Source: UBA10649 sp963700745 (GTDB lineage: Bacteria; Actinomycetota; Actinomycetes; S36-B12). From it: a stretch of 64,000 nucleotides of DNA. A program made the translations under genes and the position numbers. Below are positions 25,204-36,000 of the stretch, in pieces (position 1 is the stretch's first letter; the number at the start of each line of letters is the position of its first letter). Under the pieces are notes generated by a model. The model ran no database searches, had not been told where the DNA came from, and saw nothing but the letters and a program-made list of their open reading frames with translations. The stretch spans positions 248,001 through 312,000 of the forward strand of contig CAVOYT010000013.1 in assembly GCA_963700745.1 (NCBI GenBank), in the 5' to 3' direction.

Positions 25204-26882
25204 GCCACGCGAAGCTGCCGCCCGCGCCCGCCTCTCGCGAAGGGGACGCTGCGCATCTTCGCCCTCGGCGGCCTCGGCGAGATCGGTCGCAACATGACCG
25301 TCTTCGAGTACGACGGCCGACTGCTGGTCGTCGACTGCGGCGTGCTGTTCCCGGAGGAGAACCAGCCGGGCGTCGACCTGATCCTGCCCGACTTCGGGCC
25401 GATCATCGACCGCCTCGATGACGTCGAGGCCGTGGTGCTCACCCACGGTCACGAGGACCACATCGGCGCGCTGCCCGTACCTGCTGCGCGAGCGGGCGGA
25501 CATCCCGGTCCTCGGCTCGCAGCTGACCCTGGCCTTCGTCGAGTCGAAGATGCGCGAGCACCGCATCTCGCCGGGCACGATCCAGGTCGGCGATCGCGAG
25601 CGCCAGTCGCTCGGGCCCTTCGACGTGGAGTTCCTCGCGGTGAACCACTCGATCCCGGATGCGATGGCGCTGGTCATCCGCACTCCGGCCGGGACGGTTC
25701 TGCACACCGGCGACTTCAAGATGGACCAGCTGCCGCTGGACGGCCGGATCACCGACCTGAACGGCTTCGCCCGTGTCGGCGACGCCGGCGTCGACGTCCT
25801 GATGATCGACAGCACGAATGCCGAGGTGCCCGGCTTCGTCGCCAGCGAGCGCGACATCGTGCCGGTCCTCGACGCCGTCTTCCTGCGGGCCGAGGGGCGG
25901 ATCATCGTCGCGTCGTTCGCCTCGCACGTGCATCGGATCCAGCAGATCATCGACATGGCGGCGCTGCACGGTCGCAAGATCGCCTTCGTCGGCCGGTCGA
26001 TGGTGCGCAACATGGGCATCGCGCGCGACCTCGGCTACCTGAAGATCCCCGGCGGCATGCTCGTGGCGTCCGACGACCTGCCCAACCTGCCCGACGACGA
26101 GGCGGTCCTGATCTGCACCGGCTCTCAGGGCGAGCCGATGGCGGTGCTGTCGCGGATCGCCAACCGCGACCACGCCATCAGCGTCGGACCCAGCGACACG
26201 GTCGTGCTCGCGTCGTCGCTGATCCCCGGCAACGAGAACTCGGTCTTCCGCGTGATCAACGGACTGGCGCGACTCGGTGCGCACGTCGTGCACAAGGGCA
26301 ACGCGCTGGTGCACGTGTCCGGGCACGCGGCGGCGGGCGAGCTTCGCGTACGTCTACAACGTCGTCAAGCCCAGGAACGTCGTGCCGATCCACGGCGAGT
26401 GGCGGCACATGCGGGCCAACGCCGAGATCGCGATGAGCGTCGGCATTCCCGCGGAGCGCGTCGTGATCGCGGAGGACGGCACCGTCATGGACCTCGTCGA
26501 CGGGAAGCTGTCCGCGGTCGGGTACGTGCCGGTGGGCTTCGTCTACGTCGACGGGTCGGGCGTCGGCGACGTGACCGAGACGTCGTTGAAGGACCGTCGG
26601 GTGCTCGGCGAGGAGGGGTTCATCTCGATCTTCGTGGCGGTCGACATCGTCGACGGGAAGATCGTCGCCGGCCCGGAGATCCACGCGCGTGGGTTCGGCG
26701 CGGACGAGGACCTGGTCGCCCCGCTCACCGAGCAGGTGACCCGCGTGATCGAGGCGGCCCTCGCGGACGGCGCCGACGAGACCCACGAGCTCCAGCAGCG
26801 GATCCGCCGCGCGGTGGGCAAGTGGGTCAACTCGACGCATCGTCGCCGTCCGATGATCATCCCGGTCGTCGTCGAGGCCTAG
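25200..26882 (+). CDS. rnj: Ribonuclease J (three frameshifts)
   Basis: A metallo-beta-lactamase / beta-CASP nuclease with 5'-exo and endonuclease activity in RNA maturation and decay. The metal-binding motif HGHEDHIGALP is clear. Also seen are LHTGDFKMDQLP, the beta-CASP stretch IIVASFASHVHRIQQIID, CTGSQGEPMAVLSRIA, and the C-terminal HGEWRHMRANAEIA. Frames break near 25243, 25480 and 26343, each explained by one surplus base. Corrected length is about 560 residues. The ATG overlaps the dapA stop, and this dapA-rnj pair is conserved in Actinomycetes. Confidence 0.95.
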
Positions 26883-26926
26883 CCACGACCTCGAGCGCTG
26901 CAGCCCTGCCGGCTCCATCCTTCCGC

Positions 26927-26982
26927 GAGTGGCCCGTTGTGGCTGCCGACGGCGCCCACGAGGCCGCCACAACGGGCCACTC
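26927..26982 (+). terminator. 17-bp perfect inverted repeat after rnj
   Basis: GAGTGGCCCGTTGTGGC at 26927-26943 and its exact reverse complement at 26966-26982 flank a 22-base loop, about 45 bases after the rnj stop. It is a strong stem without a T-run. It probably ends the dapA-rnj transcript ahead of the separate ftsK promoter. Confidence 0.6.
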
Positions 26983-27035
26983 GACAAAGTGGGGTGTGGC
27001 GCGTGTGACTACCGTTACCAGTGGGGTCTGACCAG

Positions 27036-27041
27036 TAGGCT
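27036..27041 (+). promoter_or_regulatory. -10 box of ftsK (leaderless start)
   Basis: TAGGCT ends six bases before the ATG of ftsK, without a ribosome binding site. Confidence 0.55.
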
Positions 27042-27047
27042 CCCAGC

Positions 27048-29631
27048 ATGGCTTCCCGCACGTCTTCCCCCGCGCGGCCGTCCCGGCCTGCCGCGAAGTC
27101 CACCCGCCGCTCCGCGTCCTCCGTCGCAGGCAAGCGCCCGACGAAGTCCCGACCCGCGCCGGCCCGCCGGCCGGTCCGTCCCGGGGCCGGTGCCGCGCGC
27201 CGTCGCCGCGATCGGGCGCCTGATCCGCGCCCTCTGGCTCGGGACTGGCCCACCTGGTCGGCGCCGCGGCCCGCGCCATCGGGCGAGGCGCCCGCGACCT
27301 GGATCCCGCCCACCGCCGTGACGGCCTGGGCCTGGCGCTGGTCGCCGGCGCCGCGACGCTCATCGCGGCCACCTGGTTCGGCGTGGACGGCTGGTTCGTC
27401 GCCTGGGCCAGCATGGTCACGACCGCCGTGATCGGCGCCCTCGCGTGGCTGTCGCCCCTGATCCTGCTCGGCCTCGGCGTGGCGCTTCCTGCGGCACCCG
27501 GACGACAACGCCACCACCGGTCGCCTCGTCATCGGCGCGTCCGCCGTCCTCGTCGGAGGCATCGGCCTGTGGCACCTGGTCATGGAGTCGGCGACGCCCA
27601 GCGACGGCGGCGAGGCGATGGCCCGCGGCGGCGGCGTCGATCGGCTGGATCGCGACCGCGCCGATCGAGTCGGCGGTCGGGCCGATCGTCACCGGGCCTC
27701 GTGCTCGAGCCTCCTGATGGCCTTCGGCCTGCTCGTCCTCACGGCGACCTCGATCGCCTCCGTTCGCGCGCGGTCGACAGCGCATCGTCCGCGGCGCAGT
27801 CGGACTCGTGCACCGCGGAGGCGCTGACAAGGCTGCCGAGACTGATCGCGACGGCGATCCGGACGGCGATCCTGAAGGAATCGCCGACGACGAGGCTGAC
27901 GAGAGCGCTTTCGCCGCCGAGGCGTCACGACGACTCCAGTACACGACGATGCTCGAGGACGAGGAGCGCCCGGCCGCGATCCTCATGGCCGGTGTCAGGC
28001 GGTGGGGCACGACACCGCCGCTGTGCTGGTCGGACGAGCCCGATGACGGAACGATGCTCACGCAGCCGCACCCGATCGGACATCCCGCCCGCAGCGAGAC
28101 GGTCGTGATCTCCACGGGCGCCCCGCGGGCGACCCAAGCAGCTGACGATCCCGCGCCGGACGACGTACGTCCTGCCCAAGCGGGACCTGCTCAAGACCGG
28201 CCCGGGCCACAAGACCGCGACCAAGTCGAACCAGCACGTCGTCGCGGCCCTCACCGAGGTGATGGAGCAGTTCGCCATCGATGCGACGGTGACCGGCTTC
28301 ATGCGCGGTCCGACCGTCACGCGCTACGAGATCGAGCTCGGCCCGAGCGTCAAGGTCGAGCGCGTCACCGCCCTGAGCAAGAACATCGCCTACGCGGTCG
28401 CGAGCGCCGATGTCCGCATCCTCAGCCCGATCCCGGGCAAGAAGGCGATCGGCGTCGAGATCCCCAACACCGACCGCGAGCTCGTCGCCCTCGGCGACGT
28501 GCTGCGCAGCAGCACGGCCACCGCCGACCACCACCCGCTCGCTGCCGCGCTCGGCAAGGACGTCGAGGGCGGCTTCGTCGTGGCCAACCTGGCGCGGATG
28601 CCGCACCTGCTGGTCGCCGGCGCCACCGGCGCCGGCAAGTCCAGCTGCATCAACAGCCTGATCACGTCGATCCTCATGCGGTCGACCCCCGAGGAGGTGC
28701 GCCTCATCCTGGTCGACCCCAAGCGGGTCGAGCTCTCCGCGTACGAGGGCGTGCCGCACCTCATCACGCCGATCATCACCAACCCCAAGAAGGCGGCCGA
28801 CGCGCTGCAGTGGGTCGTCAAGGAGATGGACCGCCGCTACGACGACCTCGCGCACTTCGGCTTCCGGCACGTCGACGAGTTCAACAAGGCGGTCCGCGCG
28901 GCAAGGTCAAGCCGCTGCCCGGCAGCGAGCGCGTCATCGAGCCGTACCCCTACCTGCTCGTCATCGTCGACGAGCTCGCCGACCTGATGATGGTCGCCCC
29001 GCGCGACGTGGAGGACGCGATCGTCCGCATCACCCAGCTCGCCCGGGCGGCCGGCATCCACCTGGTGCTGGCGACCCAGCGGCCCAGCGTCGACGTCGTC
29101 ACCGGACTCATCAAGGCCAACGTGCCGAGCCGGCTCGCCTTCGCCACGTCGAGTCTGGCGGACAGTCGGGTCATCCTCGACCAGCCCGGCGCCGAGAAGC
29201 TCGTCGGGCCAGGGCGACGGCCTGTTCCTGCCGATGGGCGCGAACAAGTCGATGCGCATCCAGGGCGCCTTCGTGTCCGAGGCCGAGATCAGGGCCGTCG
29301 TGGCGCACTGCAAGGCCCAGGGCGAGGCGGAGTTCATCCCCGACGTGGTGGCGGCACCGAGCGCGTCACGCGAGGTCGACGAGGAGATCGGCGACGACCT
29401 CGACGTGCTGCTGCAGGCCGTCGAGCTGGTCGTCTCGACCCAGTTCGGGTCGACGTCGATGCTCCAGCGCAAGCTGCGGGTCGGGTTCGCGAAGGCCGGG
29501 CGACTCATGGACCTGATGGAGACCCGCGGCGTCGTCGGCCCGAGCGAGGGGTCCAAGGCGCGGGACGTCCTGGTCAAGCCCGACGAGCTGCCCGGACTGC
29601 TGCTCATCCTGCGCGGGGGCGCGAGGAGTAG
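27048..29631 (+). CDS. ftsK: DNA translocase FtsK/SpoIIIE (many frameshifts)
   Basis: Septal DNA pump that clears chromosome DNA from the closing septum and aids dimer resolution. The N-terminus is basic and Pro/Ala-rich (ASRTSSPARPSRPAAK), followed by about four membrane segments spread over three frames (for example DGLGLALVAGAATLIAATWF and VIGALAWLSPLILLGLGVA). The motor is clear: VTRYEIELGPSVKVERV, Walker A HLLVAGATGAGKSSCIN, RLILVDPKRVELSAYEGVPHL, Walker B YLLVIVDELADLMM and LATQRPSVDVVTGLIKANVPSR. The C-terminal gamma winged helix (VSTQFGSTSMLQRKLRVGFAKA) would read KOPS-type sites. At least eight frame breaks occur, mostly in the linker before 28250. About 860 residues. Confidence 0.93.
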
Positions 29632-29709
29632 CGCTCGACCGTGGGGTTCGGCTGCGGCGGCGGAGGCCCGGCCTACGATGCTGGCACAGGGTCGACGATC
29701 GAGGTGACG

Positions 29710-29955
29710 ATGTCGGCTGGGCAGATGCTGAGCGCTGCGCGCTACGGCCCGCGGCATGAGCCTCGACGACCTCGCGCAGGCCACCAAGCTGCGGGCGTCG
29801 ATCCTGTCGGCGATGGAGCAGGACGACTTCAGCCACTGCGGCGGCGTGGTCTACGCGCGGGGCAGCTGCGCTCCATGGCGCCGGTCCTGGGCCTCGATCC
29901 CGACGACCTCGTCGACGCGTTCGATCGCGACCTGCCCGGCCACCCGATCGACTGA
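29710..29955 (+). CDS. Small RodZ-like helix-turn-helix protein (frameshifted)
   Basis: About 81 residues, corrected over two or three frames: SAGQMLSAAR, then GMSLDDLAQATKLRASILSAMEQDDFSHCGG, then LRSMAPVLGLDPDDLVDAFD and the end GHPID. This is the HTH_25-type fold found at the N-terminus of RodZ. The membrane and periplasmic part of RodZ is absent, so it may be a small soluble regulator. A RodZ-like or HTH gene stands between ftsK and rimO in many actinomycetes. The start ATG 29710 has GAGG upstream. Confidence 0.65.
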   Translation: MSAGQMLSAARYGPRHEPRRPRAGHQAAGVDPVGDGAGRLQPLRRRGLRAGQLRSMAPVLGLDPDDLVDAFDRDLPGHPID

Positions 29956-29978
29956 CAGCGTCCGACCGCCCTACTGCG

Positions 29979-29984
29979 TAGGCT
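29979..29984 (+). promoter_or_regulatory. -10 box of rimO (leaderless start)
   Basis: TAGGCT ends six bases before the GTG of rimO, without a ribosome binding site. Confidence 0.55.
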
Positions 29985-29990
29985 GACCCC

Positions 29991-31466
29991 GTGACCATGC
30001 CCCACGACACCTGCCGCCGCAGCAGCGGGTGGCTGTCATCACCCTCGGCTGCGCCCGCAACGAGGTCGACTCCGAGGAGATGGCCGGCGACTCGCCGCGA
30101 ACGGCTGGCTGCTCGTCGACGATCCCGAGGACGCCGACGCGGTCCTCGTCAACACCTGCGGCTTCGTCGACGTGGCGAAGAAGGACTCGATCGACGCGAT
30201 CCTGTCCGTCGCCGACCTGAAGCAGGAGGGGGCGGACCGCAGACGGTGGTCGCGGTCGGCTGCCTCGCCGAGCGCTACGGGCGCGAGCTCGCGGAGTCGC
30301 TGCCGGAGGCGGACGCCGTCCTCGGCTTCGACGACTACCCGGACATCGGCGAGAAGCTGCGCCGGATCGTGGCCGGCGAGCAGCACGTGCCGCACACCCC
30401 GACCGACCGTCGTCAGCTGCTGCCGATCTCACCGGTCGAGCGGCCGGCTGCTGCGGGCGACGTGCCGGGCCATGGCTCGACCGTCGTCCGTCGAGGATGT
30501 CCCCGGCTGGCAGCCGCCGGTGCTGCGCCGGCGGCTCGACGGCAGTCCGGTCGCCCCGGTGAAGCTCGCCTCGGGCTGCGACCGACGATGCACGTTCTGC
30601 GCGATCCCGTCCTTCCGCGGCTCCTTCGTCTCGCGCCCGCCCGCCGACGTGCTCGCCGAGGTGGCGTGGCTGGTCGGCGAGGGCGTGCGCGAGGTCGTGC
30701 TCGTCAGCGAGAACTCCACGTCGTACGGCAAGGACCTCGGCGACCTGCGCCTGCTGGAGGGGCTGCTCCCGCGACTCGGGCACGGACACCGGCGTGGCGC
30801 GGGTGCGGGTGGCCTACCTCCAGCCCGCCGAGGTCCGGCAGGACCTGCTGGCGGCGATCGCGAACACCCCGGTCGTCGCGCCCTACTACGACCTGTCCTT
30901 CCAGCACGCCAGCCCGACCGTCCTGCGTCGCATGCGCCGGTTCGGGGGCCGACACGAGTTCCTCGACCTGGTCGCCCGCATCCGCGAGCTGGCACCGGAC
31001 GGCCGGGATCCGCAGCAACGTCATCGTCGGCTTCCCCGGCGAGACCGAGGAGGAGTTCGCCGAGCTGCTCGCCTTCCTCGAGGAGGCCCGGCTCGACGCG
31101 GTCGGCGTGTTCGGCTACAGCGACGAGGACGGCACCGAGGCGGCCGGACTTCCCGGACAAGGTCGACGACGACGTGATCCGAGCGCGCGTCGAGGAGGCG
31201 ACCGCCCTCGTCGACGAGGTGATGGCACAGCGCGCCGAGGACCGGATCGGCGAGACCGTCACGGTGCTGGTCGAGTCCCTCGACTACGACGCGGACGAGC
31301 TGGCCGCTGGCGGTGGGACGGGCCGGGCACCAGGGACCGGATGACGCCGACCACGAGCGTGCGCCTCGGCGATGCGGTCGTGGAGGTGGGCGACATGGTC
31401 GTGGCGGTGGTCATCGACGTCGAGGGGGTCGACCTCGTCGCCCGCTACGTCGAGATCGCCGGATGA
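29991..31466 (+). CDS. rimO: Ribosomal protein S12 methylthiotransferase RimO (many frameshifts)
   Basis: Radical SAM enzyme that methylthiolates an Asp of ribosomal protein S12. The N-terminal cluster domain starts VAVITLGCARNEVDSEEMAG, with DAVLVNTCGFVDVAKKDSIDAIL and VAVGCLAERYG. The radical SAM motif CxxxCxxC is CDRRCTFC within KLASGCDRRCTFCAIPSFRG. NVIVGFPGETEEEF and FGYSDEDGTEAA follow, and a TRAM domain closes the protein (VRLGDAVVEVGDMVVAVVIDVEGVDLV). About six or seven frame breaks fall between 30030 and 31320. MiaB, its paralogue, lies at 50 kb; the S12-specific N-terminus VITLGCARNEVDSE separates the two. The stop overlaps the pgsA ATG. Confidence 0.93.
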   Translation: MTMPHDTCRRSSGWLSSPSAAPATRSTPRRWPATRRERLAARRRSRGRRRGPRQHLRLRRRGEEGLDRRDPVRRRPEAGGGGPQTVVAVGCLAERYGRELAESLPEADAVLGFDDYPDIGEKLRRIVAGEQHVPHTPTDRRQLLPISPVERPAAAGDVPGHGSTVVRRGCPRLAAAGAAPAARRQSGRPGEARLGLRPTMHVLRDPVLPRLLRLAPARRRARRGGVAGRRGRARGRARQRELHVVRQGPRRPAPAGGAAPATRARTPAWRGCGWPTSSPPRSGRTCWRRSRTPRSSRPTTTCPSSTPARPSCVACAGSGADTSSSTWSPASASWHRTAGIRSNVIVGFPGETEEEFAELLAFLEEARLDAVGVFGYSDEDGTEAAGLPGQGRRRRDPSARRGGDRPRRRGDGTARRGPDRRDRHGAGRVPRLRRGRAGRWRWDGPGTRDRMTPTTSVRLGDAVVEVGDMVVAVVIDVEGVDLVARYVEIAG

Positions 31467-32096
31467 GGGCGCCGATCCCGGATCGCGCCGCCGACCCGAT
31501 CGGCGATGCGCCGCTCGTGAACCTGCCCAATGCGCTCACGATGCTGCGGGTGCTGTGCGTCCCCGTCCTCGCGGTCCTGCTCGCCGTGGACGACGGCGAG
31601 CTCGGACCGGCCCGGGACGCCGCGGCCATCGTGTTCGTCCTCGCCTCGGTCACCGACCTCATGGACGGCGCGATCGCCCGCCGCTACGGACTGGTCACGA
31701 CCTTCGGGAAGATCGCCGACCCGATCGCCGACAAGGCGCTCACCGGGGTGGCCCTGATCGGCCTGTCCCTGCTGGGCGACCTGCCGTGGTGGGTCACCGT
31801 CGTCATCCTGGTGCGCGAGATCGGCGTGACGCTGCTGCGGTTCTGGGTCATCGAGCACGGCGTGATCCCGGCCAGTCGCGGCGGCAAGGTCAAGACGGTC
31901 GCCCAGACGGTGGCGATCGCGATGTACCTCGCGGACGTGCCGCTCGCCGTGGTGGTCGACGGCTGGCCGCCATCGTCATGGCCGTGGCGGTGATCCTGAC
32001 GGTCGTGACCGGGCTGGACTACGTCGTGCGGGCGGTCCGCCTGCGCCGGCAGCCGCTGGCCGACCGGCACGAACCTGGGCGAGCACCGTGCCCTGA
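31463..32096 (+). CDS. pgsA: CDP-diacylglycerol-glycerol-3-phosphate 3-phosphatidyltransferase (frameshifted 3' end)
   Basis: Membrane enzyme that makes phosphatidylglycerophosphate. The CDP-alcohol phosphatidyltransferase motif is complete: DLMDGAIARRYGLVTTFGKI then ADPIADK. About five membrane helices are visible, from LVNLPNALTMLRVLCVPVLAVLLAV to VVTGLDYVVRAVRLRR. A frame break near 31970, probably a lost base (GLAAIVMAVAV), and another near the end make the last codons uncertain. The ATG at 31463 overlaps the rimO stop (ATGA), so the pair is coupled. The place between rimO and cinA fits PgsA rather than other family members. Confidence 0.9.
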
Positions 32097-32589
32097 CGTC
32101 CACGGCCGAGGACGTCGTGCGCGCTGCTCATGTCCCGCGGCCTGACGGTGGCCACGGGTGAGTCGATCACGGCCGGGCTGGTGTCCGGCACCCTCGCCGA
32201 CGTGCCCGGGTGCTCCGCCGTCCTGCGCGGCGGCATCGTCGCCTACCAGGCCGACGTCAAGACGGACCTGCTCCGGCGTCGATCCGGACGTCGTGGCGCG
32301 CGGCGTCGTCAGCGAGCAGGTGGCGTGCGCGATGGCCGCGGGCGCGGCGCGACGGCTCGGGGCGGACGTCGGCATCGGCACCACCGGCGTGGCCGGTCCG
32401 GACCCCCATGACGGCGAGCCGGTGGGGTCGGTCTGGATCGCCGTGGCGTCGGCCCGGATGTCGCGCCGAGCACCTCTCGCTGTCCGGGACCCGCTCCGAG
32501 ATCCGGCATGCCGTCGTGCGCGCCTGCTGGTCGCTGTCGACCCGATTCTGGGCGGAGCCGGACAGGTGCCCTGCACGAGCCGGGAATAG
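32088..32589 (+). CDS. cinA: CinA C-terminal domain protein, NMN amidohydrolase type (frameshifted)
   Basis: The short stand-alone form of the CinA C-terminal domain (about 165 residues), which deamidates nicotinamide mononucleotide in characterised members. Conserved pieces: TSTAEDVVRA, LTVATGESITAGLVSGTLADVPGCSAVLRGGIVAY, DPDVVARGVVSEQVACAMA, and GIGTTGVAGPDPHDGEPVGSVW. The usual ESCTGG reads ESITAG here. At least three frame breaks (near 32125, 32275 and 32465) are present. Start and end are approximate. Position between pgsA and clgR is conserved. Confidence 0.85.
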
Positions 32590-32618
32590 GCCGGCAACGG
32601 CCGGCGTTGGGCAGGTCA

Positions 32619-32644
32619 GGAACCACGCTCGGGCGCGATGCGTC
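32619..32644 (+). promoter_or_regulatory. Candidate ECF sigma promoter of clgR
   Basis: GGAAC (32619-32623) and CGTC (32641-32644) are 17 bases apart, the pattern read by many ECF sigma factors. In Mycobacterium the clgR gene is under SigE control. A TAGAGT -10-like box lies ten bases further on, so a housekeeping promoter is also possible. Confidence 0.4.
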
Positions 32645-32696
32645 CGACGGAGGTAGAGTCAAGTGACGAGCAGTGGCAGACGCGGAGGGAGGCATC

Positions 32697-33002
32697 ATGA
32701 TCGTTCTTCGTCAGGTGATCGGTGACGAGCTTCGTCGCCGACGTCAGGATCAGGGCCGCACCCTGCGCGATGTCTCCGGTGCAGCGGCCGTCTCCCTGGG
32801 CTACCTCTCCGAGGTCGAGCGCGGGCAGAAGGAGGCCTCCAGCGAGCTGCTGGCCGCCATCTGCGGCGCCCTCGAGGTCTCGCTGTCCGACGTCCTCGCC
32901 TCCGTCAGCACCCATGTGGCCGAGGCCGAGTCACGCGTCCGGCGTCTCGCCCGTCTGACCTCGCACCGTCTCCACGGGCCAGCGATCCGGAAGCCCGGCT
33001 GA
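32697..33002 (+). CDS. clgR: ClgR-type XRE transcriptional regulator
   Basis: A 101-residue helix-turn-helix protein: IGDELRRRRQDQGRTLRDVSGAAAVSLGYLSEVERGQKEASSELL is the diagnostic DNA-binding region. In other actinomycetes ClgR activates clp protease genes and recA-region genes under stress. ATG 32697 follows GGAGGGAGG; a more upstream start is rejected. The ending SHRLHGPAIRKPG lacks the Ala-Ala type tail that marks ClgR for Clp proteolysis in Streptomyces, so turnover may differ here. The helicase gene is convergent, with four bases between stops. Confidence 0.88.
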   Translation: MIVLRQVIGDELRRRRQDQGRTLRDVSGAAAVSLGYLSEVERGQKEASSELLAAICGALEVSLSDVLASVSTHVAEAESRVRRLARLTSHRLHGPAIRKPG

Positions 33003-33006
33003 TCGC

Positions 33007-36000
33007 CTACCCCCGCGGGAAGCGCAGGCCGCGCGGCGTCGGCAGGAAGCCAGCCGCGCCGAGCAGCCCGAGCCACGGCTCGCTGGGTGATGCTCCGTTG
33101 ATCTTGGTGATGATCGCCCGGTCCATCCCGGCTCGGACCACCCGTGCGCCAGCGCACCGGCCGCGGCCGCCACGTCCTCCTCGGGCCGATCCCACACCAG
33201 CAGCGACCTGCCCCCGCGTTCGACGTAGACGGCGGGCTCGCCGTCGACCAGGGCGACCACGGCGCCCGCCTTCCGCCCGGGCCGGTGGGTGACGTCCGTC
33301 CGGCCAGCGGCGGCCAGGGCAGGGCCGCGCCGTACGCATTGGCCGGGATCGGTGGCGGCCAGCGACGACGACCTCGCCGGCGTGACGTCGCCGCGACGGC
33401 CGGGTGGGCGCTGGTCGGACCGCAACCGGTCGACGGCGGTCGGCAGCGCGAACTGCGCGGCACCCAGCCCCTCGACGGCGTAGACGCGACGGCAGCGGCC
33501 GGCGTCCTCGAAGGCCGAGAGCACGCGGTAGACGGCCGAGAAGCCGCCGACGATGCGCTCGGACATGACCGTGCCGCGGGTGACGATGCCGTGCCGGTCG
33601 AGGAGGGCCTGACCGATCGCGCCCGGCCGTCCGGGTCGGATCGGCGGTGGGTGCGGCAGCAGCGACCAGCGGCCCGCCGCGGCCGGCGGACCGGTCCGGG
33701 CCGGCAGGCTGGGGCGACCGCGCCGCCGGACGGGTCGTGCGGGCGCGCCGCCGATGCGGGCCCGCAGCGCCGCCCACCCGTCGTTGGTGATCCGGCCGGC
33801 CCACACCAGACGCCACAGCGCCTCGATGAGGTCGGCGTCCGTCGCGATCGGTCCACCACCGGTCCGCCCACGCCGACGCGGTCGGCGATCTCGCGGAAGA
33901 ACTGCGCACCGCCGGCCGCCAGGCGCCGCGACGACGGCGTCCAGCCGCGGGATCGGTCTCGAGATCGGCGCCGTGCTGACGCAGATCGGCGGCCCGGTCG
34001 GCGGGCGCCAGGCACACCACGCCGTCCCCGCCGGAGAGCGCCGACACGCCCCACCACACCACGTCCCCGGAGCCGATCAGCTCGTCGAGCATGCCGTCGT
34101 GCACGTCGTCGACGCGGGCCGGGAAGGACCGCGCGCAGCCAGGTGCTGGCCGGCAGGGCGGTGCCGGCCAGCTGCTCGATGACCTCGTAGCAGCCGTCGG
34201 CGCCGGGCGACTCGAGCGCTGTCCGTGGGGGGCCACCTGCTGCCAGCGCGGCAGGAAGACCGCGTACCGGCGCCTGCGGGACCGGCTCGATCTCGTGCCG
34301 GAGGCGGGCGATGCTGCGGCGCCGGATGCGGCGCAGGACCTCGACGTCGCAGTACTCGGTGTGCGCCCCACCGGGCCGGAACTCCCCCCGCACCACCCGC
34401 CCGGCGGTGGCCAGTCGCTGCAGCACCTCGGCGGCGACGGCGACCGGCAGGCCCAACGCCGACGGCGGCCTGATCGGCCGTGAAGGGCGCGTGGGTTCGG
34501 GCGTATCGCCCGACCACGTCGCCGAGCGGATCGTCCACGATGGCGAGGTGCGCCTCGGGCAGGCCGACGGGCAGGGCGACGCCGAGCGCGTCGCGCAGTC
34601 GGCCGGCATCCTCGATCGCGGCGGTGCGATCGTCGCCCGCCATGCGGACGCGGATCGCCCGCCGATCCGCGCGCAGGTCGTCGAGCCAGCCCGGGTCGAT
34701 GCCCCGCTCGCGGGCCTGGGCATCGGACAGCGGTCCGAGCAGCCGGAGCAGGTCGGCTGCGTCCTCGGCGTCGCGCGCCTGCGAGGCGGGCGTGAGGTGC
34801 TGGAGCTCGGCCTCCACCTCGTCGAGCGCGTCGGCGTCGAGCAGGTCGCGAAGCTCGGGGGTGCCGAGCAGCTCCGCGAGGAGTCCCGGATCGAGGGTGA
34901 GGGCCTGGGCTCGACGCTCGGCCAGCGGCGAGTCGCCCTCGTACAGGAACGATGCGACGTAGCCGAAGAGCAGCGACTGCGCGAAGGGCGACGGCTGCTC
35001 GGTGGACGCCTCGTGGACCCGGATCCGGCCGTCCCGGATGCGTTCCAGGACGTCGCGCAGGGCCGGCACGTCGTAGACGTCCTGCAGGCACTCGCGCACC
35101 GTCTCGAGGATGATCGGGAACGACGCGTAGTCGGCCGCGACCCCGAGCAGGTGGGCCGAGCGCTGCCGCTGCTGCCACAGCGGCGTGCGCCGGTCGGGGC
35201 GTCGTCGCGGCAGCAGCAGGGCGCGCGCGGCGCACTCGCGGAAGCGGGAGGCGAACAGCGCGGATCCGCCGACCTCGGCGGTGACGAGGGCCTCGATCTC
35301 CTCCGGCTCGATGGCGATCAGGTCCATGCACGGAGCGGGCGGACTCCTCGTCGTCGGTGTCGGGGAGCCGCAGCACGATGCCGTCGTCGGCGTGCATGAC
35401 CTGGGCGTCGATCCCGATCTGCTCGCGGATCCGGGCGCCGAGGGCCAGCGCCCACGGCGCGTGCACCTGCGCGCCGAACGGGGAGTGCACGACGACGCGC
35501 CAGTCGCCGAGCTCGTCGCGGAAGCGCTCGACGACGATCGTGGTGTCGCTGGGCACCAGCCCGGTGGCCTCGCGCTGCTCGTGGACGTAGCCGACGAGGT
35601 TGGCGGCGGCGCGGTCGTCGAGCCCCGACGCCGGCGAGCACCTCGTCGGGGGCTCGGGAGCCCGCGACCGCACGGACGAACGCGCCGACCGCCTCTCCCA
35701 GCGCGGCGGGTCGGCCGAGGGCGTCGCCGTGCCAGAACGGCAGCCGCCCGGGCTGCCCCGGCGCGGGGGACACCAGGACCCGGTCGTGGGTGATGTCCTC
35801 GATCCGCCAGGAGGACGCCCCGAGGGCGATCACGTCGCCGACGCGCGACTCGTAGACCATCTCCTCGTCGAGCTCGCCGACCCGCGACCCGCCCTCGCCG
35901 ACGAGGTAGACGGCGAACAGGCCCCGGTCCGGGATGGTGCCGCCGCTGGTCACGGCCAGTCGCTGGGCGCCGGGTCGTCCGGTGAGCCGGCCGGTGCTCG

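Noticed and set aside
27048..29631. ftsK as a decayed pseudogene
   Set aside because: Breaks are small indels, the motifs between them are intact, and neighbouring essential genes (dapA, rnj, rimO) show the same damage. Sequencing error is the simpler cause.
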